Source: Microbacterium oryzae (GTDB lineage: Bacteria > Actinomycetota > Actinomycetes > Actinomycetales > Microbacteriaceae). From it: a stretch of 64,000 bases of DNA. Position numbers and translations under genes: made by a program. Positions 41,174 to 50,522 of this stretch are shown piece by piece. The stretch is taken from positions 2,356,001-2,420,000 of the forward strand of contig NZ_CP032550.1 in NCBI RefSeq assembly GCF_009735645.1. The letters run 5' to 3'. The notes under the pieces were generated by a model. It did no database searches. It was not told the DNA's origin and saw only the letters and a list, made by a program, of their open reading frames with translations. The first letter of the stretch is position 1. Every line of letters begins with the position of its first letter.

Positions 41174-41581
41174 ATGTCGTGGGCCAGCACCGAAGGTACC
41201 GCCCGCTCGATGAGGTCCAACCGCGGAAGGGACACCAGTCCGGAACTCGCGGTTCGAAAAATTCTCCACAGCATGGGCTACCGCTACCGTGTCGACTTCG
41301 CTCCACTCGGCGGGCGGCGGCGGGCGGACATCGTGTTCACGCGACAGCGGACCGCGATTTTCATCGACGGGTGTTTCTGGCACTCGTGTCCTATTCATGG
41401 GACGAAGCCTCGGCGGAACGCCGACTATTGGAGGCCCAAGCTACGCCGGAACGTCGAACGTGACCGCGAAACCGACAAGCTGCTCCGAGATGCTGGATGG
41501 GCGGTACTGCGCTTCTGGGAGCACGAGCCTCCCAAACTGGTCGCAGAAGCGATCATCGGGACGCTACGTCAAAACACGTAG
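41174..41581 (+). CDS. vsr: Very short patch repair endonuclease
   Basis: A 135-residue Vsr nuclease, which nicks at T:G mismatches arising from deaminated 5-methylcytosine. The family order is complete: RNRGRDTSPELAVRKILHSMGYRYRVDF near the start, RRADIVFTRQRTAIFIDGCFWHSCPIHG with catalytic Asp and zinc Cys/His, NADYWRPKLRRNVERD, and GWAVLRFWEHE at the end. Start 41174 has no Shine-Dalgarno. It converges with the Z1 gene (18 nt apart). Its natural partner is the cytosine-C5 methylase at 56260, at the other end of the locus. Confidence 0.92.
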   Translation: MSWASTEGTARSMRSNRGRDTSPELAVRKILHSMGYRYRVDFAPLGGRRRADIVFTRQRTAIFIDGCFWHSCPIHGTKPRRNADYWRPKLRRNVERDRETDKLLRDAGWAVLRFWEHEPPKLVAEAIIGTLRQNT

Positions 41582-41599
41582 CATCCCGATGTCTCAGCA

Positions 41600-44500
41600 T
41601 CAGTCGCGATCGACGATCGCGCTGTCCGCGCTATCCTCGCGACGGACTGTGAAGCCGATGCGCCCGCGTGGCGCCGAGCCATACGGCATCGCGATAGAGA
41701 GAAGCGTCGCGACACTCTCGCTCAGCATGAGCGTCGGCCATGCGTCCCTCTTGATGCGATTGGCGCTCGCGCGGCCCTCGTCTCGGAGTTCGTCGCTGCT
41801 GACCTCAGGGTCGTAGGCGAAGGTCAGAAGCAGCGCCCCGCGTGTCGCTCTGGACAGCGACTCTGCAACCGGGCCAGCCTCAGCATCCCGATCCGGACGC
41901 TGGGTGATCACCTCGAGGGCTGCACGATGCCGCCGCTCGCTTCCGGCGAATCCAGGGCGATCCTTCCGACGCCGGCGCTCAGCGATCGAAACGGTGGCGC
42001 CTTCGATCTCCCGCTGATAGGTCGAGTCCAGTTCGGGCACGATCACAGCCCAATCCTTCACTGTCCCTTCATGCGCCGCCTTCTGCATCATGCTGATGGT
42101 GGGCTTGAGCTGGTCGGGTGAGGAGAACCGGAACTCGCTAAGAGCCGCGACGACCGCTTCGGTTGAGGCAATGGCGTAGCGGCCATCGAATGTCGTGCCC
42201 GCCACCCCGAGGAACTTATGCGGCTCGGACAGCCCGCTCAACAGCGGCTTCACGGCAGCGAAGTGCTTCGCATTGCGACTTCCGTCTTCGCGGTGGTCGT
42301 GCTGGTTGAAATCCTTAACGACGCCGCCGTCACCCTCGTAGGTGAGTACCGCGTTGTACATCTTGTTCGCGCCCGTGGGCTTGAGCCAAGGCAGCTGCTG
42401 GAAGACAAGCGGCGGCACATGGATGGGCCGCACGACCGGTCGGCCATCCTCCTCGATCTCGGCGAATCGGTGTAGCTGGTCGCGGAACTCCTCCTCGTCC
42501 TCGATGATCGAGGTGAACGCGTCGTACAGGTCGTACGACTTTCCCCGCCCATCGAGGACGTTCCGCGCGATGTACAGGCGGACGAGGTCTCCGTAACCTG
42601 GACGGTAGCCGAACCACCGGCCCATCTGCATCAGCGTGTCTGCTGCGGCAGCACGGCGACGGTAGTAGGAGATCGTCAGGCCCTCGACGGTGAACCCGCG
42701 GCTGAGCTTCGCGCCACCGACCATGATTCGCCAGTACGGACGGGTCTGGAAGTCCATCGCGTCGTAGTCGCTGTCCTTCGTCCCGTTGACGACCACGACG
42801 GGATCGCTGTCAGCAGTGATGGCGTCGACTGCCGCGCCGACGAAGGGCTTGAGGTGGTCGAAACTCACTGGAAGCGGATGGTCGGGCCAGTCCCGCGCCT
42901 CATTGACCGCCCGGAAATCCGATTCGTACAGCTCGCGCAGTCGGGAGAACGCCGACGGGTTCGTGTACGCCGCACGCCTCCACACACCGCGGAATCGGTC
43001 GGCAAGGTCGGACTGGTCGGACGTGCGCACGGACTCGTGGACCAGCATCGTGTGGTGGCGGAATGCGGGTCCTGTGCCGAGCGACTCCCGCCACTTCTTG
43101 ATCGCCCCCGTCAGAACGAACGCGTCAAGAGCGCCGAGGATCTCGGCCTCTTCCGCGGCAGGGTCTTCGTCGCCGTCGGCATAGAGGTCGCGAACGAAGG
43201 CGGCTTCGTTCGATCGAGCCGGGTCCCCCCTGTCTGCTTCGTCAAGTCCCCACAGGTCATGGAAGTCGCGACCGCCCATGTACTGGGATGAGGGCTGAAG
43301 GCTGACGAGGAAGTCCTTCGGAAAGAGATCCTCCGAGTCGTCGGGCGAGATGAATACGTTGGCAAATGGCGTGGCGGTGTATCCGACGTACTGTGCGCGC
43401 GGCAGCTCGGTGAGCAGGTCGGCGATCAGCTTGTTGATGGCGGAACGCTTTCTGGACTCGGCCGCGACTTCCTGCTTCGAACGCGGGTTGACCGTGTTCA
43501 CCGATGCCTGGTCAGCCTCGTCGTCGATGATCAGCGCCGGGATCTCCTTGCCATCCGCCCGAATGTTCTTCAGGTCATGCAACAGATTCTTCAGCGAAGT
43601 CGTGTTCTTCTTCATGATGGCGATACGTGCATCGACGGAGTAGATGTTCTCGGGCGCGTACACCGGCTTCCCCGTGTCGCGGAGTTCGCCGGTGCGACGG
43701 AAATCGAGCGCGTCTCGCCCCAAGCGGAGTTTGCGATAGTCCCGGTCCACCGTCGTCAACCGCTTGATCGCCGGCACCTCCGGCAATGAGTGCACGTCCT
43801 GTCCGTGCTTGAGGAATTTGCCCGCGTACCAGTCGGCGTCCTGCGTTCCGATGTAGTCAATCTCGCGGATCGACGACGCATCGTTCCTGTCCGCTCCGTC
43901 GAGGATGTTCTCCTCGCCCACGAGCTCCATATCGAGCCGGCGCTGCGTCTGACCGCGCAACAGCTCGATGGTTCCTGTCAGCACGATGATTAAGCGGTAA
44001 CCGGCGTCGATCGCCTTCGCGACGATACCCGTGAAGTTGGCCGTCTTTCCGCTCTGGACGTGGCCAACGACAAGGCCTTTGGTCTGATATCCCTCGGCCG
44101 CGCTAGGGTCGGCGAGGCGCTGGACGATCTCCGTGGTGGAACGGTCGAGAGTTGCCAGCGCATCGACGTCCCATCCCTTCCCCTCGAGAACACCTCGGTA
44201 CGCGCGCCAGTAGAAGTCGTGGGCGGCGCGGCGCTCCTCGTCGTACCAAGGGGTCCAGTTCTTGGGGTCGACGATCATCGCATCCATCTGAGACGCGCTC
44301 GGGAACTCGGAATCGAGAACCTCGCGCAGACCGTCCGAGATTTCGAGCATCTCGTAGATCCGCTCTCGTCGATTCGGAGTGCCGGGCCTGGTGTCCTGGA
44401 TCCAGTCCGCAGAGGCGAGCGCATCCCACATCGCCAGCGCCATGTGGATTGCCCTGCGTGCGGGGTCGTTGAGATTGGGAACGGTGACAGCCGCCCTGAT

Positions 44501-44641
44501 GTCTGCTTCCGTGACGTTGACCTGTGTCTTGCGCAGCTCGCCCTGCACGCGCCACAGCAGCTCTTCGGGGCCGGTGTCGCGAATCTGGTTCAGAACCTTT
44601 TGAACGGCGGCGGTTATGGTCGGGTCGACAGTGGTCGTCAT
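41600..44641 (-). CDS. Z1-domain superfamily II-like ATPase/helicase
   Basis: A 1013-residue protein with the Z1 domain known from restriction-modification loci with MORC-like GHKL ATPases. Motifs: GHVQSGKTANFTGIVAKAI (Walker A, near 189), LIIVLTGTIELLRGQTQRR, LIIDDEADQASVN (DEAD-type Walker B, near 367), YVGYTATPFANVFI (motif III), and MVGGAKLSRGFTVEGLTISYY with MGRWFGYRPGYGDLVRLYI (motifs V-VI). It would remodel or translocate on DNA to license the nuclease partner. It overlaps the PD-(D/E)XK gene (ATGA) and is the last gene of the five-gene operon. Confidence 0.88.
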   Translation of the reverse strand: MTTTVDPTITAAVQKVLNQIRDTGPEELLWRVQGELRKTQVNVTEADIRAAVTVPNLNDPARRAIHMALAMWDALASADWIQDTRPGTPNRRERIYEMLEISDGLREVLDSEFPSASQMDAMIVDPKNWTPWYDEERRAAHDFYWRAYRGVLEGKGWDVDALATLDRSTTEIVQRLADPSAAEGYQTKGLVVGHVQSGKTANFTGIVAKAIDAGYRLIIVLTGTIELLRGQTQRRLDMELVGEENILDGADRNDASSIREIDYIGTQDADWYAGKFLKHGQDVHSLPEVPAIKRLTTVDRDYRKLRLGRDALDFRRTGELRDTGKPVYAPENIYSVDARIAIMKKNTTSLKNLLHDLKNIRADGKEIPALIIDDEADQASVNTVNPRSKQEVAAESRKRSAINKLIADLLTELPRAQYVGYTATPFANVFISPDDSEDLFPKDFLVSLQPSSQYMGGRDFHDLWGLDEADRGDPARSNEAAFVRDLYADGDEDPAAEEAEILGALDAFVLTGAIKKWRESLGTGPAFRHHTMLVHESVRTSDQSDLADRFRGVWRRAAYTNPSAFSRLRELYESDFRAVNEARDWPDHPLPVSFDHLKPFVGAAVDAITADSDPVVVVNGTKDSDYDAMDFQTRPYWRIMVGGAKLSRGFTVEGLTISYYRRRAAAADTLMQMGRWFGYRPGYGDLVRLYIARNVLDGRGKSYDLYDAFTSIIEDEEEFRDQLHRFAEIEEDGRPVVRPIHVPPLVFQQLPWLKPTGANKMYNAVLTYEGDGGVVKDFNQHDHREDGSRNAKHFAAVKPLLSGLSEPHKFLGVAGTTFDGRYAIASTEAVVAALSEFRFSSPDQLKPTISMMQKAAHEGTVKDWAVIVPELDSTYQREIEGATVSIAERRRRKDRPGFAGSERRHRAALEVITQRPDRDAEAGPVAESLSRATRGALLLTFAYDPEVSSDELRDEGRASANRIKRDAWPTLMLSESVATLLSIAMPYGSAPRGRIGFTVRREDSADSAIVDRD

Positions 44642-45621
44642 TCGGGTTCCTCGCAGAAGTCATCGAGTGGAGCGCCTATTCCAGAGTGGGCGAGATCGGT
44701 GACGTTGACACGGTAGGTCACGCTGGCGACATGCGGGCGCTGAGGAACGACCCGGTCCAAGCGCCCGGAGGTGATGGCAGGGAACTCCTCATCCACCAGA
44801 TACGCCCGGGGTGTGGAGCGCGGTTGGTGCCGCACCTTGTAGAGATCCGCATCCGCGTCTCGCCAGCCAAGCCCCTCTATCGCTGCATCGAACGTGCGGC
44901 GGGTCTGGTCCAGCCTGCTGCGCAGGTCGGCGATGACGGACGGCAGTGTGAAGCCCTGTTCGGCTAGACCCGCTCGAGTGAGTTGGATGGAGACCAGATA
45001 GAGAGGACGAGCCGGCTCCGGCTCGAGCTGCGTCTCCGAGCCGATGACGTGCACGCGGGACTCGGACTTCGTGGTTTTCACCTCGGCGTCGAACTGTTCG
45101 AACGCGAAGTCGTGCTCCTCGGCCAGTGGGCCCAGCCACGCAGTCATGGCCGCCTCCTCGCCGAGCGTGTCAACCGCGTGGGTCAGTACGAGAAGCTCCC
45201 CGAGTAGACCGAGGATCTTCTCCTCGGTGAGCCGTGATCGTCCGGCGAGCAAATCTTTGAGCGACGACACGGCTTCTGACACGGCATGCCGAAACGAAGC
45301 CCCCGACTTCAGCTGATCCACGATCGATTCCAGCAGTACGTAGGCCTCGTAATGCATCTCGCGGGCATCGACAACGAGGCGGAACCACTCCGTGCCGTCG
45401 CGCTGAACACGCAGCAGCGACAGCCTATCGAACGCGGTGACCTCCGGTTCCGACCCTGCCGCAGGGGTGCGGAGCTCGATCTCTTCACGGCCGGGGTCGA
45501 TCTCCATCACTACAGGCGGCTCGGCGTGCAGCGTGAAGGCCGACTTCGCACCCAGCCGGAAGTACTCCTCGACCGTTCTAGGGTCTAGGTGGCTCGGGTT
45601 GTCACCCGCGTTCGTCGTCAT
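44638..45621 (-). CDS. PD-(D/E)XK nuclease-like protein (DUF4420-like)
   Basis: A 327-residue predicted nuclease. The restriction-endonuclease core is visible as EEKILGLLGELLVL (Glu of the first helix, near 135) and HDFAFEQFDAEVKTTKSES (D...EVK, about 168-182), the usual active-site pattern of the family that accompanies Z1 and GHKL proteins. Its ATG has GGAG 7 nt upstream and overlaps the GHKL gene by 20 nt. It is the likely cutting enzyme of the operon. Confidence 0.82.
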   Translation of the reverse strand: MTTNAGDNPSHLDPRTVEEYFRLGAKSAFTLHAEPPVVMEIDPGREEIELRTPAAGSEPEVTAFDRLSLLRVQRDGTEWFRLVVDAREMHYEAYVLLESIVDQLKSGASFRHAVSEAVSSLKDLLAGRSRLTEEKILGLLGELLVLTHAVDTLGEEAAMTAWLGPLAEEHDFAFEQFDAEVKTTKSESRVHVIGSETQLEPEPARPLYLVSIQLTRAGLAEQGFTLPSVIADLRSRLDQTRRTFDAAIEGLGWRDADADLYKVRHQPRSTPRAYLVDEEFPAITSGRLDRVVPQRPHVASVTYRVNVTDLAHSGIGAPLDDFCEEPE

Positions 45622-47131
45622 TCCTCAGCTCCTTCTCCTGGCGCGCGGACTCTTCGCGCACGGCCGCGGTCAGCAGTTGGTCCCAGGCTTGCAGCTCAGC
45701 CTTCTCGCGCGAGCCCAGGTAGGAGCCCTCGAAGTACCGCGAGTACAGCATGACGAGCATCGTCTTGAGCAGCGGCGCGTCCTCGTTGTCGACACCATCG
45801 ACGCCCGTGATGAGTGCCCGGTAGGTGCTGTTGAGCCAGATCGTGCGATTCTCGAGATCGATGTGCACGGGCGACTCGGTCGCATCGATCCGCCACCGGA
45901 TGTCAATCGGATGGGCGTTGGCGCCCTCGACGGACTCATCGAATGCAGTTCGCATCGCCGCACTCATTCCACGACCGGGTCGTACGAGCTCGACAGGACG
46001 CTTCTCATACTTTCGACTCTCCCGCCGACGAGCCTCGGCCGCAGCGAGAAACGCGCGGAGAGATTCTCCACCAGGTGCCACTCGGGCGTCGAGCAGCGCA
46101 GCCTTGGCGTCGGCGTCGATCTCGAGGCCGGCCTTCTCGGGGTTGATCGTCACGTGCCGTTCGAGCGGCCCTTCGATGTCCACAGCGATGCGAACGTATT
46201 CAAGCTCTGCACGGTGAACGGTGAGGGTGTTCCACCCGCCCATCTGCAGCAGCCGGTCGTTGCGATAGAAGTAAAAGCCTTGTGCGAGCCCTCCGGGGCG
46301 GCCGCCGAGTCTGAACTCCGGTAAGCCGGCTTGCGCTGCTGGCCACACGTGCGCCTCGGCAACACCCGTAAGACCATCGACCGAGAAGGATAGCTCGGCC
46401 GGAAAACGGTCGTTGGGCAGCCGATGGTACCCGAATGGGTCCAGGGCGCTCACAGTGCGGGGGATGCCGGACTCTCCGTAGAACGCGTCAAACACGTCGA
46501 TGTTGATCGTGATCCGACCAGATGCGATATGCCGGTGGAACACCGTTCCGAGGTGCGTGCGTAGCGCCGTCACGCGTTGATCAAGCCACTGGGAGCGATC
46601 GCGCTGGTCGTGGCTGCTGAGGAACGTCCGTGGGCCTACCCACTCGACCACGGTGCCGTTCGACAACGGGAAGTCGACCCGAATCCCCTCAAGCACACCG
46701 GCGACGTGGTCGCGGTCCAAATCCCCGATGAGAGTCGGGTCGGCTGCGCCGATCGTGCGACCCGAAGCGAGCGTGCCGAACTTGCGCGAATACACGTTGA
46801 GCGTGTCGGCTTGACTCAATGAAGCGGCCTTAAGCCCCAACCCGAAGTGCCCCTGATCGCTCTGGCCGTACGCTCTCTTGAGGGCGTACTCCATAGCGGA
46901 ATCCATCTGGTCGCTGTCCATTCCGCAGCCATCGTCGATCACCTGCAGGCCGGTAACGGCTCCACTCGTCTCGAGAAATCGGACGAGTACCCGGGATGCT
47001 CCGGCGTCGAGGCTGTTGTCGACAAGGTCCGCGACTGCGGTCTCGAACGTGTGATGCCGACCGACGGCCTTCGCGATCGAGGGGTCCGGAGCCGTCTGCC
47101 GAAACCGGGTGACATGCGCCGCTTCGCCCAT
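45602..47131 (-). CDS. MORC/paraMORC-type GHKL ATPase
   Basis: A 509-residue ATPase of the gyrase/Hsp90/histidine-kinase/MutL class. N-box AVADLVDNSLDAGASRV (near 33-48), G1-box VIDDGCGMDSDQM (near 64) and G2-box [16 protein letters not shown] (near 91) are intact, followed by an S5-like region (GTVVEWVGPRTF, YFYRNDRLLQMGGWNTL). Prokaryotic proteins of this type act with helicases and nucleases in restriction systems as ATP-driven DNA clamps. The ATG at 47131 overlaps the DUF499 stop. It is a full-length paralogue of the first 500 residues of the GHKL-sigma fusion at 53506. Confidence 0.87.
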   Translation of the reverse strand: MGEAAHVTRFRQTAPDPSIAKAVGRHHTFETAVADLVDNSLDAGASRVLVRFLETSGAVTGLQVIDDGCGMDSDQMDSAMEYALKRAYGQSDQGHFGLGLKAASLSQADTLNVYSRKFGTLASGRTIGAADPTLIGDLDRDHVAGVLEGIRVDFPLSNGTVVEWVGPRTFLSSHDQRDRSQWLDQRVTALRTHLGTVFHRHIASGRITINIDVFDAFYGESGIPRTVSALDPFGYHRLPNDRFPAELSFSVDGLTGVAEAHVWPAAQAGLPEFRLGGRPGGLAQGFYFYRNDRLLQMGGWNTLTVHRAELEYVRIAVDIEGPLERHVTINPEKAGLEIDADAKAALLDARVAPGGESLRAFLAAAEARRRESRKYEKRPVELVRPGRGMSAAMRTAFDESVEGANAHPIDIRWRIDATESPVHIDLENRTIWLNSTYRALITGVDGVDNEDAPLLKTMLVMLYSRYFEGSYLGSREKAELQAWDQLLTAAVREESARQEKELRNDDERG

Positions 47132-50100
47132 CAAATGTCCTCGAACAGGTTCGGGTACAACCCGAGCTGGGTCCCGTTCTCCTTGACCGTACGCACGACC
47201 GAGTCCGGGAAGCCGTCCGCCTTACCGGCATCTATGTCGACTCGGATCTCGAGAGTGTCAGGCTCTGCTCGCCGCAGGTGTTCGAGCAGCTCTTCGGCCA
47301 GCTGAACGGCCTGTGCACGCAGGTCGATGCCTGGCTTGAGCTCGATCGAGCCGCGATAGCGGGCGTTCCTAACGACCGCCGGTGCCGGCGGGCGGGACAC
47401 TCCGCCCGAACCGCCCGAACTCCCGAATCCTGAATCCGACGCAGAATCCGAACCTCCACCCTTTGTGGGCGGCGCCGCGACGCGATCGGCCTCCTCGACC
47501 TCTCGTGCCCGCTGTGCCACCGCAAGTCGCGGGCTCACCAGCAGCATCGAGTCAGAGATCGCCGCCGGCGCCGAGTCCTCGATCGGTACTCTGAGTTTCA
47601 CGAAATCGCCGGTCGCCTCGTCATAGCCGTCGGCAAGGGCGAAACCGAGCTGTTCCCATGCCGGGTCGGTCATCGCTCCCGCGATCGCATCGAGCAGCAC
47701 GCGCTTGTCGCGCAGTCGCGCCAGGTAGGGGTACCGCACGTGATAGTCCCACAGCTCGTCGACGCGGATCGAACCCGAGTTCCACCTGCTTCGTAGACTG
47801 TTCTGCAGCTCGACTCCGATGGACTGCATCGAGAAGTGCGTGATCACCACGTCGGCCTTATCGAAGCGGTCGCCGACCGTGAGGATCACCGACTCGGTCG
47901 CACTGTCGGCCTTGATCTGCGAAGTCGTCCAGGACGCTCTTGCTTCGAGCTGCTGCGGATAGATGCCCCAGATCCACGTCTCGCGGATACGCTGCTCGAC
48001 CGTCTTGTTGAGGGCCGTGATCCGCTGCGATGCTGTCTCAACTTGGCCCTGGGTCAGATCCAGAATCTTGCGCTCGTGGTGGATGGCCTCCCACGCGAGA
48101 TACTGCCGCGCCGCCTGTTCAAGATCGGCCCAGCGCATTTGATCCGGCGCAAGAACGACGACAGTGTTGACGCCCTGACGCGGCGCGTTCCCTCTGGTCG
48201 AAGCGACGTGGTGCGCGAACCCGTGGGCCTTCGAGTCGTAGCTCTTACCGTCGTGGGTGTGAGCAGGACCTGCGATGACGAGGCGGACCTTGTCGGCTTC
48301 GACTACTTCGCTGGAGTCCGTGGGCGCATAGACGATATCGGCAAACATCGCGGGGTTTTTCGTCTGGCGCCGAAGGCGATCGACGATGAAGCGTTCGACG
48401 TCTGCGACCGAGTACGACTGCGATCGCTCGGCGACCGTGCGGTTGAGCGAGACCTGCAGATCGAACCAGTGCCGGTCCCCCTCGGCGTAGAGGTAGTTGG
48501 CGCGCTCACCCAGAAGCTGCAGTGCGCTGCCGAAGTTGCCGATCGTGTCGCCTGGCATGGCGACGCCGAGGAACATGCGCTTGCGTTCGATCCCCTTGTG
48601 ACTCGAGCGCAGCGTTGCGGCCGATCCGATGAAGGTCGCGCGAGCGATCCGGCGCGTCAGTGCGCGGTTACCGAAGAGCGGCTTCTCCCTATCGATATGG
48701 ATCGCGGTGCCGTTAGCGCCGTCGATGTCGCTCTCGACGACCGACTTCCACCGATCGCCATCATCGAGGTATCCAGTGAGCTCATCACGCACTGCGGCAG
48801 AGTCGAGCGGAATCGATCCGGGCATAATAAGCGGCGATCTGTCACCTGCCGAGTGCAGCGCGTGGACGACCGCGCTCATGAGCCGCAGCACGCCGCGCGT
48901 GCGTTGGAACTTCTCGAGTGTTGACCAATCGCCGTAGAGCCGGTCGAACAGCTCCGGATGGATCGGATACGCGTCGCGGATGCGCGACTCGTATGCCGGC
49001 TCGCGGGTCTCGGCCGGGAGTTCACCGACGCTTCTGCGGTAGTACTCGACGAAGGTCTTCGCAGTCGCATCGATCCGCCGACGCGCCTCGGCATCCGGCT
49101 CCCGGAATAGCCGCCGACGTACGATCTCGAAGGACTCCGTGCTGCTCGCAGGTGTCCAGGGCTGCGCGACGCGGGTGACCACATTCTGCAACTTCTCGAG
49201 TGCGGCCCGACCGTGGGCACCGCCCACCTCGAGGTCGGAGGCGACGGGAGCGTCATCGTCGCGGCGGACGTCAGATGCCGGGATTGACACTAGCAATAGA
49301 GCGCCCCGCACTGACTTCACGGCCTCAGTGAGTTGCTGCGCGAACGAGAACTGCGTCTCGAACGTGCCTCCGACGAGCGAATCCTGCCCGTAAAGCCCGC
49401 GGGCGTACGCGACCCACTCGTCGATCAGGATCACCGAGGGCGAGTGTGCTTCGATCACGTTCCGGATCGCAGCACCCGGGTTGGTGCCCGTGCGGTCGGC
49501 CTCGGCAACCTGAGCGTACGCTGCTGCACCGCCGAGCTGCCAAGCGATCTCGCCCCAGATTGTGCGGATCTCCGTGCCGTCGGGCTTCGTCCAGCTCTGC
49601 CCCGGCGAGAGCTCATTGCCCACGATCGCAACTCGCTTCACGTCGCCTTCGATCACGGCGGGGTCGGTACCGAGCTCGCGGATCACGTCCTGCGCGCTCT
49701 GCGGAAAGTCGGTGATCGTCCTACCACCGAACAGGTGCCACACTGCGAGCATCGAGTGGGTCTTGCCGCCGCCGAACGCGGTCTGCAGGTTGACGACGGG
49801 TGCGGCATTCATGTCGCCTGCGATGCGCTTGACCGCGATCCCCAGCAGCGCCTTGAGACCCTCGGTCAGATAGGTGCGCTGGAAGAACTCGATGGGGTCG
49901 TTGTAGTCGCTGGAGGCCTCGGCACCCGTCGCGACCTGATGAAGATCGGCAGCGAATTCCGCGCGGGCGAAATCGTTGGCGGCGATATCAGGATGCGGCT
50001 GCAGCACCTCCCGCCACGGCGCGAGGTCCGTCGATGACAGAGCCGGCATACCGGCTCCGACTTGAGTGTCGCGGCGCGTCTCGTCGGCGTAGGCCGATCG

Positions 50101-50520
50101 TTGGAGATCGAGACGCGAGCGACGGATGCTGTCTGCCGCAGCGGCGGCACCGATCGCTCTAAGGAGCCGCTCCATCGTGTCGAGCGCGCGGTAGGCGTCG
50201 TCGGCACTGAAGGGTTTCTTGTGCGCCCACGCGTCGCGCACGCCGCGGAGCTCGCTCGCAAGATTCTGCTCGGCGCGAGATAACTCACCGTTGAAGGCGT
50301 ACCGAAGCGATCCGAGTGGCTCTGTCAGCACCCGGAGCTGGACTTGAGGGTCTGTCGGCGAATAGTGCTTGCCCGCAATCCCGTCCTTCGTCTCAAGCAG
50401 CCGTGTCCAGTCGGTGACCCCCTCGGGCAGATGAGGGACGAGGACACGGGCGATGAACGGCTCGAGCGCCTCAGAGATGGTGTCCAGGCCACGGCCGACA
50501 CGCTCGATGTTCGAGACCAT
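47131..50520 (-). CDS. DUF499 AAA-type ATPase
   Basis: A 1129-residue protein of the DUF499 family, large P-loop ATPases coupled with DUF1156 methylases in defence islands. Walker A VVNLQTAFGGGKTHSMLAVWHLFGG (near 247-256 for GGGKT), Walker B SVILIDEWVAYARGL (near 360). The C-terminal region has a Ser/Gly linker (GGSDSASDSGFGSSGGSGG) and a small domain ending GLYPNLFEDI. The ATG at 50520 is preferred over the GTG at 50526 because GGAGG lies 9 nt before it. It overlaps the neighbouring genes on both sides or nearly so, showing translational coupling with the methylase. Confidence 0.87.
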   Translation of the reverse strand: MVSNIERVGRGLDTISEALEPFIARVLVPHLPEGVTDWTRLLETKDGIAGKHYSPTDPQVQLRVLTEPLGSLRYAFNGELSRAEQNLASELRGVRDAWAHKKPFSADDAYRALDTMERLLRAIGAAAAADSIRRSRLDLQRSAYADETRRDTQVGAGMPALSSTDLAPWREVLQPHPDIAANDFARAEFAADLHQVATGAEASSDYNDPIEFFQRTYLTEGLKALLGIAVKRIAGDMNAAPVVNLQTAFGGGKTHSMLAVWHLFGGRTITDFPQSAQDVIRELGTDPAVIEGDVKRVAIVGNELSPGQSWTKPDGTEIRTIWGEIAWQLGGAAAYAQVAEADRTGTNPGAAIRNVIEAHSPSVILIDEWVAYARGLYGQDSLVGGTFETQFSFAQQLTEAVKSVRGALLLVSIPASDVRRDDDAPVASDLEVGGAHGRAALEKLQNVVTRVAQPWTPASSTESFEIVRRRLFREPDAEARRRIDATAKTFVEYYRRSVGELPAETREPAYESRIRDAYPIHPELFDRLYGDWSTLEKFQRTRGVLRLMSAVVHALHSAGDRSPLIMPGSIPLDSAAVRDELTGYLDDGDRWKSVVESDIDGANGTAIHIDREKPLFGNRALTRRIARATFIGSAATLRSSHKGIERKRMFLGVAMPGDTIGNFGSALQLLGERANYLYAEGDRHWFDLQVSLNRTVAERSQSYSVADVERFIVDRLRRQTKNPAMFADIVYAPTDSSEVVEADKVRLVIAGPAHTHDGKSYDSKAHGFAHHVASTRGNAPRQGVNTVVVLAPDQMRWADLEQAARQYLAWEAIHHERKILDLTQGQVETASQRITALNKTVEQRIRETWIWGIYPQQLEARASWTTSQIKADSATESVILTVGDRFDKADVVITHFSMQSIGVELQNSLRSRWNSGSIRVDELWDYHVRYPYLARLRDKRVLLDAIAGAMTDPAWEQLGFALADGYDEATGDFVKLRVPIEDSAPAAISDSMLLVSPRLAVAQRAREVEEADRVAAPPTKGGGSDSASDSGFGSSGGSGGVSRPPAPAVVRNARYRGSIELKPGIDLRAQAVQLAEELLEHLRRAEPDTLEIRVDIDAGKADGFPDSVVRTVKENGTQLGLYPNLFEDI

Positions 50521-50522
50521 CG

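Noticed and set aside
45602..47131. Housekeeping Hsp90 chaperone or MutL
   Set aside because: The GHKL motifs fit, but the protein lacks the Hsp90 middle domain and the MutL C-terminal part, and its neighbours are restriction genes.
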